Below are positions 10,153 through 18,725 of a stretch of 64,000 nucleotides of DNA, in pieces. Within the stretch, counting starts at the first letter, position 1. Each line of letters opens with the position of its first letter. The position numbers and the translations under genes are program-made. Origin of the DNA: Acidobacteriaceae bacterium (GTDB lineage: Bacteria > Acidobacteriota > Terriglobia > Terriglobales > Acidobacteriaceae). The stretch lies in assembly GCA_030041045.1 (NCBI GenBank), contig JASHOQ010000068.1, positions 1-64,000 of the forward strand, read 5' to 3'. The notes below the pieces were generated by a model, which searched no databases, was not told where the DNA came from, and was given only the letters and a program-made list of their open reading frames with translations.

Positions 10153-10692
10153 TCAGCTTGCGCGCACGCCGCGGAAATAATCCGCTACCGCCGCCCAGTT
10201 TGCCACGCGCACAAATCCACTCACAGACAGGTTGTGCGGCGCCGAAAAGAGCAGGCCCTGCCCCTCGAATCTTTCCAGGTTGCGCGGTTGGTCGTCGACG
10301 AGGTAATCGGCGCGCAGAATGCTCTTGTCTCCGCAAAAAACGTAACGGGTGGGCGGAACAAAGGAAAAATGCCGCTGCAGCCAGCGATACTTCGGTCCCA
10401 GCGAATTGGGCACCGCCATGGCCTGCGTGGCAATGAAGATCTCGAACCGGCTGGCGAGCTCCCTCAGCACCGGCTGCGCGCCGGGCATCAGCGGCAGGTC
10501 CTCGAAAAAGTCCTCGGCGTCGAGAAAGGCGCGCAATTGCTGCTGCCGATCCGTCGGAGCGACTTCCCACAGACCTTTGCCCGCCAGATCTTCGAGGGTT
10601 ACGTCCTCGTCGAAGGCCTGATTGTAGCGGCGCAGGTGCTCGGCGAGTGTGTCCGCCATCACCTCGTCCATATCCACGCAGATGCGCCGCAC
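10153..10692 (-). CDS. 5'(3')-deoxyribonucleotidase-like HAD phosphatase
   Basis: GTG start; VRRICVDMDEVMADTLAEH...EIFIATQAM...YVFCGDKSILRADYLVDDQPRNLERF. Confidence 0.8.
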   Translation of the reverse strand: MRRICVDMDEVMADTLAEHLRRYNQAFDEDVTLEDLAGKGLWEVAPTDRQQQLRAFLDAEDFFEDLPLMPGAQPVLRELASRFEIFIATQAMAVPNSLGPKYRWLQRHFSFVPPTRYVFCGDKSILRADYLVDDQPRNLERFEGQGLLFSAPHNLSVSGFVRVANWAAVADYFRGVRAS

Positions 10693-10709
10693 CGCTTCGT
10701 TCCCTTTAC

Positions 10710-11525
10710 TCAGCCGCCTGCCTGTCCGGGCTTGCGGACCGCCTGCCCGGTGCCCGGGATCATCTCCGGCTGCGGTTGCTTGGGTGTTGCCACCATCGCC
10801 GGATCCCAGTAGAGCAGCCGGCTGCAACTGTCGCAGGCAAGCAGTTCGCCCTCGCGGAGCTGGTTCCAGATCTGCGGGCGCAAGCCCATGCGGCAGCCGG
10901 TGCACTGCTGGTTTTCCGCGCGCGCAATGCCCGTGCCGCGGGCCGCGGCCAGCCGGTCAAACCGCGCCAGCCACTCGGGACCGATCTCGAGCCGCACCCG
11001 ATCTCGCTCCGCGTTCAGCGCGGCCAATTGCTCCGCGTGTTGCTTTTGCCGCGCGCTCGTCCGCTCGCGCGTCTTTTCGAGAGCGCCGGCAAGCTCCTCC
11101 ACTTGCCCCCGCGCGCGAGCCAGCGCACCTTCCTGCTCTTCGGTCCGCTCCAGGCTGGCCAGCTCTTCGTCCTCCAGCCGCCCGATCTCCGCGGTGGCAA
11201 ACGCGATCTCGTGTTCGATCGCCGCCGCCTGTTCCGGCGTCTTCACGGAATTGTGCTGCGCCCGGAACCGTGCCGCCTTTTGCCGGTGCCCCTCCGTCTC
11301 GCGCTCCAGGCGCGTGCGCAGCGTTTCTTCCCGGTTCAGCGCCGCCGACACCTCGGCCGACTGCCGTTCCGCCGCTCCGAGCGCCGCTTCCGCGCCGGCA
11401 ATCTCGCCGGGGAGCGCGCGCATGTCCTGGCTCAGGCGGATTCGTTCCAACTCCACCGCCTGCAGCTTCACGAGGTTTTCAATCAGGGTCTGCATCCGTG
11501 GTAAGAAGTCTACGGCATTTGGCAT
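10710..11525 (-). CDS. coiled-coil protein with C-terminal C4-type zinc ribbon
   Basis: Coiled-coil body followed by CTGCRMGLRPQIWNQLREGELLACDSCSRLLYW; the start may be at an internal Met (MQTLIENL). Confidence 0.8.
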   Translation of the reverse strand: MPNAVDFLPRMQTLIENLVKLQAVELERIRLSQDMRALPGEIAGAEAALGAAERQSAEVSAALNREETLRTRLERETEGHRQKAARFRAQHNSVKTPEQAAAIEHEIAFATAEIGRLEDEELASLERTEEQEGALARARGQVEELAGALEKTRERTSARQKQHAEQLAALNAERDRVRLEIGPEWLARFDRLAAARGTGIARAENQQCTGCRMGLRPQIWNQLREGELLACDSCSRLLYWDPAMVATPKQPQPEMIPGTGQAVRKPGQAGG

Positions 11526-11573
11526 CTATACAGAAATAGGAGCTGCTCCGGGCCGGTTTCGGCGTCGAATGGA

Positions 11574-13433
11574 ATGAGCCCCACTGCCGCGCCGGCCAAC
11601 GCTCGCGCGGCGGCGCAAAATGGAAGGAAGCAGGCTGCAACCATGGACCCGGAGCCCAGTTCGGAGCAAAATCCGGAGCGACCCGTAAGCGCAAGCCCTG
11701 CGCGAAAAGGGTTCGGCCGGAGGCACCCGGTTCTCAAATGGACCGCCGTTTGCCTGCTTGTGCTCTTCGCCGGGTTCGTTGCCGCCGTGGCCGTGCTCGC
11801 ACATCGTGCGGAACCCATGTTGCGCGCGCGCATTGTCGATGAGCTTCAGGAGCATTTTCACGCCCGCGTCGAGCTTGATTCCTTTCATGTTTCCCTGCTC
11901 GGCGGCCTGCGCGCGGAAGGCCGCGGCCTGCGCATCTGGCCCCCTGCTGAGGTCCAAGGCATCACCATTCCCGCGGCCGGAGGCGAGAAACCCCTCATCT
12001 CTCTCGAAGACTTCCGCTTTCGCGCCCCGCTTCACTACGCCCCGGGTAAGCCCATTCGCATCTCCGTGGTGCAGATGCGCGGCCTCACCGTCGATATGCC
12101 GCCCAAGTCCCGCTTTTCTCACGCTACGGGTTCTCCAGCCTCCGGCCCGGAAGCCTCGGGATCCGCCGGCAGCTCCCAACCGGGCTCCCCGGTCGATTCC
12201 AAGGTGAAGCAGGCGCTCATACACTTCGTGGTGAATAGTCTCGACTGCACCGACGTGCACCTGATCCTGGAACCTGGCAAACCGGGTAAGCTGCCCCTCG
12301 AATTCGCCATCGCCAGCCTCAAGCTCACCAACATCGAGAGCGGCGGCCGGATGAACTTCACCGCCGACCTCACCAACGCCCGTCCCGTCGGCATCATCCG
12401 CACCAGCGGGACCTTCGGACCCTGGACCGTCGACGACCCCGCAGCCAGCGCGATCACAGGCGAATACACCTTTGACCACGCCAATCTCGCGGACTTCAAG
12501 GGAATCGCGGGGACTCTCAACTCAACCGGGAAGTACCAGGGCGAGATGCGCAACCTCACCATCGATGGCGTGACCGAAACGCCCGATTTCCGCCTCACCA
12601 TGTTCGACACGCCCATGAATCTGCACACACAGTTTCATGCCCTGGTGGACGCCACCAACGGAGATACCTGGCTCGAGCCAGTCGAAGCCACGCTTGGCGA
12701 CTCGCACTTCAGCGTGCAGGGCGAAGTGGTCGGCATGCCCGCCGGCGCTATGCCCGTGCCTTCCAGCTCCGGCCCTTTGGCGCAAAGCCCCGGCGGCCAC
12801 TTGATCTCCCTGACGGCCGATATTCCCCGCGGCCGCATGGAGGATTTTCTTCGTCTCACCAGCAAGAACGGCGTCCCGCTCATGACCGGCCAGCTCACCC
12901 TCAACTCCTCAGTGGAGATCCCACCAGGCAAGGAGCCGGTCCACGAGCGCATTCGGCTCAAAGGCCGTTTTTCGCTTGACGATGCCCAATTCACCAACGA
13001 GAAGATTCAGAGCCGCATGGCCGATTTGAGCTTCCGGGGCCAGGGCGATCCCAAGGCAGCCAAACAAAGCGGCGCCGCAGCGGGCATCCACGCCACCATG
13101 CAAAGCGACTTCACCATGGAGCACGGAGTGATCACGCTGCCTGACCTCAAGTACTCCATGCCCGGAGCCGAGATCGCCATGGCTGGCGCATACGGCGTTG
13201 CAGGCGGCCGGCTCGACTTTACCGGCACCGCCAAAATGACCGCCACGGTCTCGCAGATGATCGGGGGCTGGAAGGGCCTGCTGGCCAAACCGGTCGACCG
13301 CTTCTTCAAGAAGGACGGCGCCGGCACCGAAGTCCCCATCCAGATCGACGGTACGCGGGAAGACCCGCATTTCGCAGTCGATTTCAACCGGCTGAAAACC
13401 ACCTCGCCTCAGAGCCCCAACCAATCGCAGTAA
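11574..13433 (+). CDS. AsmA-like membrane-anchored protein
   Basis: N-terminal TM helix WTAVCLLVLFAGFVAAVAVLAH then AsmA-like beta-rich repeats; start codon uncertain (MDPEPS alternative at 11643). Confidence 0.7.
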   Translation: MSPTAAPANARAAAQNGRKQAATMDPEPSSEQNPERPVSASPARKGFGRRHPVLKWTAVCLLVLFAGFVAAVAVLAHRAEPMLRARIVDELQEHFHARVELDSFHVSLLGGLRAEGRGLRIWPPAEVQGITIPAAGGEKPLISLEDFRFRAPLHYAPGKPIRISVVQMRGLTVDMPPKSRFSHATGSPASGPEASGSAGSSQPGSPVDSKVKQALIHFVVNSLDCTDVHLILEPGKPGKLPLEFAIASLKLTNIESGGRMNFTADLTNARPVGIIRTSGTFGPWTVDDPAASAITGEYTFDHANLADFKGIAGTLNSTGKYQGEMRNLTIDGVTETPDFRLTMFDTPMNLHTQFHALVDATNGDTWLEPVEATLGDSHFSVQGEVVGMPAGAMPVPSSSGPLAQSPGGHLISLTADIPRGRMEDFLRLTSKNGVPLMTGQLTLNSSVEIPPGKEPVHERIRLKGRFSLDDAQFTNEKIQSRMADLSFRGQGDPKAAKQSGAAAGIHATMQSDFTMEHGVITLPDLKYSMPGAEIAMAGAYGVAGGRLDFTGTAKMTATVSQMIGGWKGLLAKPVDRFFKKDGAGTEVPIQIDGTREDPHFAVDFNRLKTTSPQSPNQSQ

Positions 13434-13442
13434 GCAACGGCG

Positions 13443-13850
13443 TCATGCTTGCGCCTTCCGCGTTTCGCCGAATACCCACTGGTCGCCGAGCGCAAAGTTC
13501 AACAACGAGCAGCAAAGGACCGCGGCACAATTCGCGGGTACCACGGGCATCCGCGCGCCCTCCACCAGGATGCGCATGAGCGCGAGGTTTCCCATCATCG
13601 ACACCGCGCCATTGGCCAGGTGAAAGCGCACGCATTGGCCCAAGACGCCGGAGCGGTTACGCCGGTCGCGCCAAGTGTAATGCAGGTGCCACACAAAATT
13701 GTGCAGCAGCGTTACCTCGAGCGCCGCCGCCGTTGCCCTTAAGTAGTGCCCAGCACTCACGCGATTGAGCACAGACAGCACGCCGAGCTGCACCGCCATG
13801 CCGAGAGCGCCGACCGCGTTAAACTTGCCCCAGCGCACCAGAATTTTCAC
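13443..13850 (-). CDS. GtrA family membrane protein
   Basis: VKILVRWGKFNAVGALGMAVQLGVLSVLNR...YTWRDR...NFALGDQWVFGE; GTG start overlapping the upstream gene by 4 nt. Confidence 0.85.
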   Translation of the reverse strand: MKILVRWGKFNAVGALGMAVQLGVLSVLNRVSAGHYLRATAAALEVTLLHNFVWHLHYTWRDRRNRSGVLGQCVRFHLANGAVSMMGNLALMRILVEGARMPVVPANCAAVLCCSLLNFALGDQWVFGETRKAQA

Positions 13851-14542
13851 GGCAACGGCTCCTCGCGGTAAAGCGCCGCCGTATGCCGCGCGGCAACGCC
13901 GACGGCCAAGGCGAACATCGCCGCCGCCGCAATCGCTCCGCCCAAATCGAAGAGCAGAAGCCGATGCCCGAAGAGGTGCGCATACGGGCTCCTGAGCAGC
14001 GCCAGGTTGCCAACGGCGAGCAGGATGCGCATCTCCGTCGGCCCGAACCATCCCTGCGAAAGCTCAAACCATCCCAGCGTGTACGTGGCCAGGTAACTTT
14101 CGCCTGCGAGCAGCAGAAACGCCACCAGCATGGCCGCCGCGGTCCAAGGGTGCAGCAGCCCTGACCAAGCCAGGCCGGCCATGAGCGCCGTCGCGCCGAA
14201 GATGTCCACCATGTGATCGACATAGAATCCAAACCGCGGACGCTCCTGCCGCCGCACCCGCGCCAGAGTGCCGTCCAGGCTGTCGCCCAGCCAGTTCAGC
14301 GCAAGAAACAAGATGCCCGCAAGCAGCACGCGTCGGTCGTAGCGCGCCAATGCATAGCACGCGCCCACGCCGATCTGCGCTGCGAACCCAAGCAGCGTGA
14401 GCCGGTCCGAGGTGACCCACGCCGGCGCGCGCTCCGCCATCCATTTGAGCGCGCGCTTCTCCGCTTCTGCCGTCAGCGCCTGCTGCTTCCGCCGCGCCGC
14501 CCTGAATCCCGCCTCCGTCATTGCTCCCGTATTCATGGCCAA
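13847..14542 (-). CDS. CDP-alcohol phosphatidyltransferase family protein
   Basis: NWLGDSLDGTLARVRRQERPRFGFYVDHMVD fits the CDP-OH-P motif DGxxARxx...GxxxDxxxD. Confidence 0.9.
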   Translation of the reverse strand: MAMNTGAMTEAGFRAARRKQQALTAEAEKRALKWMAERAPAWVTSDRLTLLGFAAQIGVGACYALARYDRRVLLAGILFLALNWLGDSLDGTLARVRRQERPRFGFYVDHMVDIFGATALMAGLAWSGLLHPWTAAAMLVAFLLLAGESYLATYTLGWFELSQGWFGPTEMRILLAVGNLALLRSPYAHLFGHRLLLFDLGGAIAAAAMFALAVGVAARHTAALYREEPLP

Positions 14543-14570
14543 CTCCCCTCCCTCACTCCGCCGACTCCCC

Positions 14571-14619
14571 TGACTCGCTGACTTGCTGACTTGCTGACTC
14601 GCTGACTCGCTAACTTGCT
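14571..14619. repeat. octamer repeat tract (GCTGACTT/GCTGACTC/GCTAACTT), six units
   Basis: tgactcgctgacttgctgacttgctgactcgctgactcgctaacttgct, strict 8-nt period. Confidence 0.9.
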
Positions 14620-15401
14620 CCCATCTTCAAAGCCTTCACCACCGCGCGCAGCGTGAACTCGATCGACTCGCGCGGCACGCTCTCCACAAACGGCCCAATC
14701 GCCCATCCCAGCCCGGTCGGGATCGACCGCGTCAGCGATACAGACTCGATCTGCATATACACGCCGCCGTCGCGCTCCTCGTAGCTCCAATACGTGTTCA
14801 TGCGCCACAGAAAGCCGTGCTCGGCAGCCGCGCTCAAAGGGCGCCCGTTCGCACCGATCTCCTCAACCCGCGAGCTGCGCGAGGCAATCGTCCCGCGTTT
14901 CGGCCCGTTCATGGAATCGGCCCGCGCATACGCGATGTCGTACGCCGTATCCAGCACCACCGTGATCACATGCTGCTGGCGGACGCGCAGCACCGCGACC
15001 GCGTGGTCGGCACCCAGTTCGGTCGCCTTCGCGCTCACCACCTGCGGCGCAAATTCTCGTGGATACGCGGCAAAGTCCCTGAGCACACGCTCGAACTCCG
15101 CGGCAGTTGCTCCCGGAGCAAACGCTGTCCCGCGCCAGTCATGAATCAGCGCTCCCTCGAGCTGGGCCTTGTTCTTCGCCGTCAATTCCTCAATGACCGG
15201 CTCGCCCGCGCGCACGCGTTGCCAGTCCTCCGGGGCCAGATACGTGTCCGGCCGCTTGTGCTCCGCATCCAGCCGCGCCTCCACCTCTTGCACGTACGCT
15301 TGGAACGCCGACTGCGCCGCGGCATTCGGCGCTTCACCCGCGGCCGCGACGGCCCCCAGCGCCGCGAGCGCTGCCATCGCCAGCAGCCGGTTCGTCATCG
15401 T
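14610..15401 (-). CDS. secreted hypothetical protein
   Basis: MTNRLLAMAALAALGAVAAAGEAPNAAAQ signal peptide; stop codon lies within the octamer repeat. Confidence 0.65.
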   Translation of the reverse strand, partial: TMTNRLLAMAALAALGAVAAAGEAPNAAAQSAFQAYVQEVEARLDAEHKRPDTYLAPEDWQRVRAGEPVIEELTAKNKAQLEGALIHDWRGTAFAPGATAAEFERVLRDFAAYPREFAPQVVSAKATELGADHAVAVLRVRQQHVITVVLDTAYDIAYARADSMNGPKRGTIASRSSRVEEIGANGRPLSAAAEHGFLWRMNTYWSYEERDGGVYMQIESVSLTRSIPTGLGWAIGPFVESVPRESIEFTLRAVVKALKMGAS

Positions 15402-15610
15402 CCTGCGTCCCTGCCTCATGCTGCGTACCATGTCCCCAAAGACGTTGCCGCGGCAATGCATGGAGCCTCACGCGGAGCGCGCATGTTTCTCACCGCGCAA
15501 CCCTTTGGTCTTCTACAACTTCGCGCAACTTCTCGCCCGCTTTGCCGGGCCCAATGCCCGCGCGGATTCAGCTAAACTGGCCTCCAGGGAACATTTCAGG
15601 GGAAGAAGCG

Positions 15611-16513
15611 ATGACCGCGCCCAGCCCGCCTTCACGCTATCGCTTCGGCGTCTTTGAGGTTGACGTCCGCACCGGCGAACTGCGCCGAAAGGGCGTGCGC
15701 ATCAAGCTCAATGCCCAGCCTCTGCAAGTCCTTCTCCTGCTGCTCGCGCGCCCGGGCGAGCTGCTCACCCGCGAGGAAATTTCCCGCGAGCTCTGGCCCG
15801 ACGGCACCTTCGTCGACTACGAGCACGGCGTCAACTCCGCCGTCAATCGCATCCGCGAAGCCCTCTCGGACACCGCCGCGAGTCCACTTTTTATTGAGAC
15901 TCTCGCCCGCCGCGGCTATCGCTTCGTCGCTCCCGTGGAGTGCATTGCCGGCGGAGAAACCGCCTCCGCACAGCGCGAATCAAGGTTAACGAGCGAGACT
16001 GCGTCCGGACCTGAACCCGGATCCGCACCTGAGACTGCCGCAAAATCCCGCCCGCGCATGCTTGCCTCGGCCGAGGATCTCCCCAAGACACCGCACGCCG
16101 TGGTGCAGACGCTTTTTCTCCTTCTGCAGTTGATGTATCTCGGATTCTACGTGGGCGCGCTCGCGAACCTTGCCGAAATCGAGGACCTGCTCTCGCCTCT
16201 GCATCGCGCCACGCTGATCTTCACCATCCTCATCGTCACCGCGGCCATCCTCATTCCCGTCCGCGCCTTCGTCCTCTGCGCGGTTCTCTTCCGCGCGCCC
16301 GCCGTGCGCCGGAAATTTCTCAGCCTCTGGCCGTTTCTGCTCCTCGTGGATGTCCTGTGGTCTCTTTCGCCCTTTCTCCTTCTGCACCACATCGATTTCG
16401 GTCTCGCGGTCGCCTGCATGGCGCTTCTTGTCTACTCGCCCTTCGCCCAGCGCTCGCTCATTCTTATGGGCGCCGGCCGGACCCAGGGAGAAATTCCAGC
16501 CACGGTTCGTTGA
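15611..16513 (+). CDS. winged-helix (OmpR/CadC-like) DNA-binding domain fused to C-terminal transmembrane helices
   Basis: YRFGVFEVDVRTGELRRKGVRIKLNAQPLQVLLLLLARPGELLTREEISRELWPDGTFVDYEHGVNSAVNRIREAL...RRGYRFVAPV; several TM segments in the C-terminal half. Confidence 0.87.
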   Translation: MTAPSPPSRYRFGVFEVDVRTGELRRKGVRIKLNAQPLQVLLLLLARPGELLTREEISRELWPDGTFVDYEHGVNSAVNRIREALSDTAASPLFIETLARRGYRFVAPVECIAGGETASAQRESRLTSETASGPEPGSAPETAAKSRPRMLASAEDLPKTPHAVVQTLFLLLQLMYLGFYVGALANLAEIEDLLSPLHRATLIFTILIVTAAILIPVRAFVLCAVLFRAPAVRRKFLSLWPFLLLVDVLWSLSPFLLLHHIDFGLAVACMALLVYSPFAQRSLILMGAGRTQGEIPATVR

Positions 16514-16516
16514 CGC

Positions 16517-16534
16517 CCGGGAAAGACCCCGGGT
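16517..16534 (+). terminator. possible intrinsic terminator of the winged-helix gene
   Basis: CCCGGGaaagacCCCGGG hairpin followed by ttgagttcctttt; weak U-tract. Confidence 0.3.
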
Positions 16535-16613
16535 TGAGTTCCTTTTGACGCCGGCTCCCGCGAAAGCGTACCTGGCGTCCCCTGAACGTGCTATCGGTAC
16601 GCGAAGAAAACCG

Positions 16614-16643
16614 TTTACACCCATTCTTCCGGCGGGCTATAGT
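16614..16643 (+). promoter_or_regulatory. putative sigma70-type promoter for the TIR gene
   Basis: TTTACA - 18 nt - TATAGT, about 33 nt upstream of the ATG at 16677. Confidence 0.4.
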
Positions 16644-16676
16644 TGCCTCAACCATCGCCCCCGGCCCCAACCAGCC

Positions 16677-18722
16677 ATGCCGCACGAACCAGTTGCTTTT
16701 ATCAGTCACTCGTCGCTCGACGGTGACACCGCGAACGCTGTCTGTCAGGCTCTTGAGCAGCGCAAGATCCGCTGCTGGATTGCGCCTCGCGACATTCCCG
16801 GCGGAGCATCCTGGGACGACGCCATCATCAAGGGCATCGACGCGAGCCGCGTCGTGGTGCTGATCTTTTCCTCCCATGCCAACCAGAGCATGCACGTCAA
16901 ACGCGAGCTGCATCGCGCCTTTGAAAAGCAAAAGGTGGTCATTCCCTTGCGCATTGAAGATGTCGAGCCGGGCGGCGCGCTCGAGTTCATTCTCATCGGC
17001 GTGCAATTGCTTGACGCCCTCGAGCCCCCGCTCGAAAACCATCTCGGCCCGCTCATTGATCGCGTATCCGCCATCGTGAATGCGCCGGCCGAGCCCAGAT
17101 CCTTCGCGTCTCCTTCGCTCGAGACCCGCGCTTCCACGGCGCGCGGGTTTGCGTCTTCAATCTCCGTGCATGCGTCAGCGCACGCCGTCGCCCTTGCGCC
17201 CGCGGTTGAAGCCCCCGCCGTGGCCCGGCAGGGCGCACCGTCGCCGGCTGGCGGCGAAGACACCAAAACCCTCCGCGTCGCTTTGCTCTACAAGCGCAGC
17301 GCGCAGCCCGACGATCACGTGCTCACCGTTCTCGAGTCCGGCCTGCGATCGGCCGGCCACGAAGTCTTCGTCGATCGCCACCTGCGCATCGGCGTTGAAT
17401 GGGCGCGCGAAATCGAACGCCAGGTGCGCGAGTCCGACGCCGTCATTCCCTTGCTCTCCGCCGCCTCGGTGCAGAGCGAGATGCTGGGCATGGAAATCCA
17501 GATTGCCTCCGACGCCGCCCTGCAGCAGTTCGGCAAGCCGCGTATTCTGCCCGTCCGCGTCGACTATGAGGAGGGCCTGCCCGAGCCGTTTTTCAGCATC
17601 CTCGGCAATCTCCAGTACCACCTGTGGCGCGACCCGAAGCACGACGCCGAGCTGCTTGCCCACCTGCTCGACAGCCTCATTGCGAAGGAGCAGCCCAAGC
17701 TCATCCGCGACGAAACCCCGGGCGGCGCCGTTCCGCTCGAGTCGCCCTATTACATCGTGCAGCCTTCCGATCTCGAATTCCACGCCGCCCTCGACCGCCA
17801 GGACAGCATCGTTCTGGTGAAGGGCGCGCGGCAGATGGGCAAAACCTCGCTGCTGGCGCGCGGACTGCAGCAGGCGCGCAAGGCCGGCAAGACCATCGCT
17901 CTGGTCGACTTCCAGAAGCTCAACCAGGTCAACCTCGCCGACATCGAAAGCCTCTACAAAGGCCTCGGCGGCATGATCGCTGACCAGCTTGACCTCGACG
18001 TCTTCCCGGAAGATGTCTGGCGCCCGGGGCGCGCGCCCAGCGTCAACTTCGAGCGCTACATCCGCCGCGAAGTCCTGGACAAAGCCGAGGGCCATCTCAT
18101 CCTGGCTATGGATGAGGTCGATCGCCTTTTCCCCTGTCCCTACGCCAGCGAGGTCTTCGGCCTGTTTCGTTCTTGGCATAACGAGCGCGCGGTCGATCCC
18201 GACGGACCTTGGAAGCGTCTGACCATCGCCATCGTCTACGCCACCGAGGCGCACCTCTTTATCACCGACCAGAATCAGTCGCCATTCAATGTCGGCACCC
18301 GCCTTGAGCTGCACGACTTCGGCATCGAGCAGGTGGATAAACTCAACCACCTCTACAAGGACCCCATCCAGACTGCCGAGGATCTCAAGCGCTTTTACGA
18401 CTTGCTCAGCGGCCAGCCCTATCTCACCCGCCGCGGATTCTACGAGCTCACCAACCAGGGCAAATCCGTTGACCGGCTGCTCGAAGTGGCTGACACCGAC
18501 GAAGGCCCTTACGGCGATCACCTGCGCCGCATTCTCGTTCTGCTGGCGCGCGACGAGCGCCTGCTGCAAGTGGTGCGCTCCTTCGTCCACGGCCAGCCCA
18601 TCCCCGACCCCACCAGCTTCTATCGCCTGCGCAGCGGCGGCCTAATCGTCGGCTCTTCGGCCCAGGACGCTCAGTTCCGCTGCGCCATTTACCGCTCCTA
18701 CCTTGCCCGCCATCTTGCCTGA
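16677..18722 (+). CDS. tandem TIR-domain protein with C-terminal AAA-like (AAA_35-type) ATPase
   Basis: TIR-1 VAFISHSSLDGDTANAVCQALEQRKIRCWIAPRDIPGGASWDDAIIKGIDASRVVVLIFSSHANQSMHVKRELHRAF; TIR-2 LRVALLYKRSAQPDDHVLTVLESGL...; Walker A GARQMGKTSLL; Walker B HLILAMDEVDRLF. Confidence 0.88.
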   Translation: MPHEPVAFISHSSLDGDTANAVCQALEQRKIRCWIAPRDIPGGASWDDAIIKGIDASRVVVLIFSSHANQSMHVKRELHRAFEKQKVVIPLRIEDVEPGGALEFILIGVQLLDALEPPLENHLGPLIDRVSAIVNAPAEPRSFASPSLETRASTARGFASSISVHASAHAVALAPAVEAPAVARQGAPSPAGGEDTKTLRVALLYKRSAQPDDHVLTVLESGLRSAGHEVFVDRHLRIGVEWAREIERQVRESDAVIPLLSAASVQSEMLGMEIQIASDAALQQFGKPRILPVRVDYEEGLPEPFFSILGNLQYHLWRDPKHDAELLAHLLDSLIAKEQPKLIRDETPGGAVPLESPYYIVQPSDLEFHAALDRQDSIVLVKGARQMGKTSLLARGLQQARKAGKTIALVDFQKLNQVNLADIESLYKGLGGMIADQLDLDVFPEDVWRPGRAPSVNFERYIRREVLDKAEGHLILAMDEVDRLFPCPYASEVFGLFRSWHNERAVDPDGPWKRLTIAIVYATEAHLFITDQNQSPFNVGTRLELHDFGIEQVDKLNHLYKDPIQTAEDLKRFYDLLSGQPYLTRRGFYELTNQGKSVDRLLEVADTDEGPYGDHLRRILVLLARDERLLQVVRSFVHGQPIPDPTSFYRLRSGGLIVGSSAQDAQFRCAIYRSYLARHLA

Positions 18723-18725
18723 GCT

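Noticed and set aside
14571-14619. Octamer tracts considered as a CRISPR array
   Set aside because: Units are contiguous 8-mers without spacers; no cas genes nearby
17175-18590. 471-aa minus-strand ORF
   Set aside because: Antisense shadow of the TIR-ATPase gene
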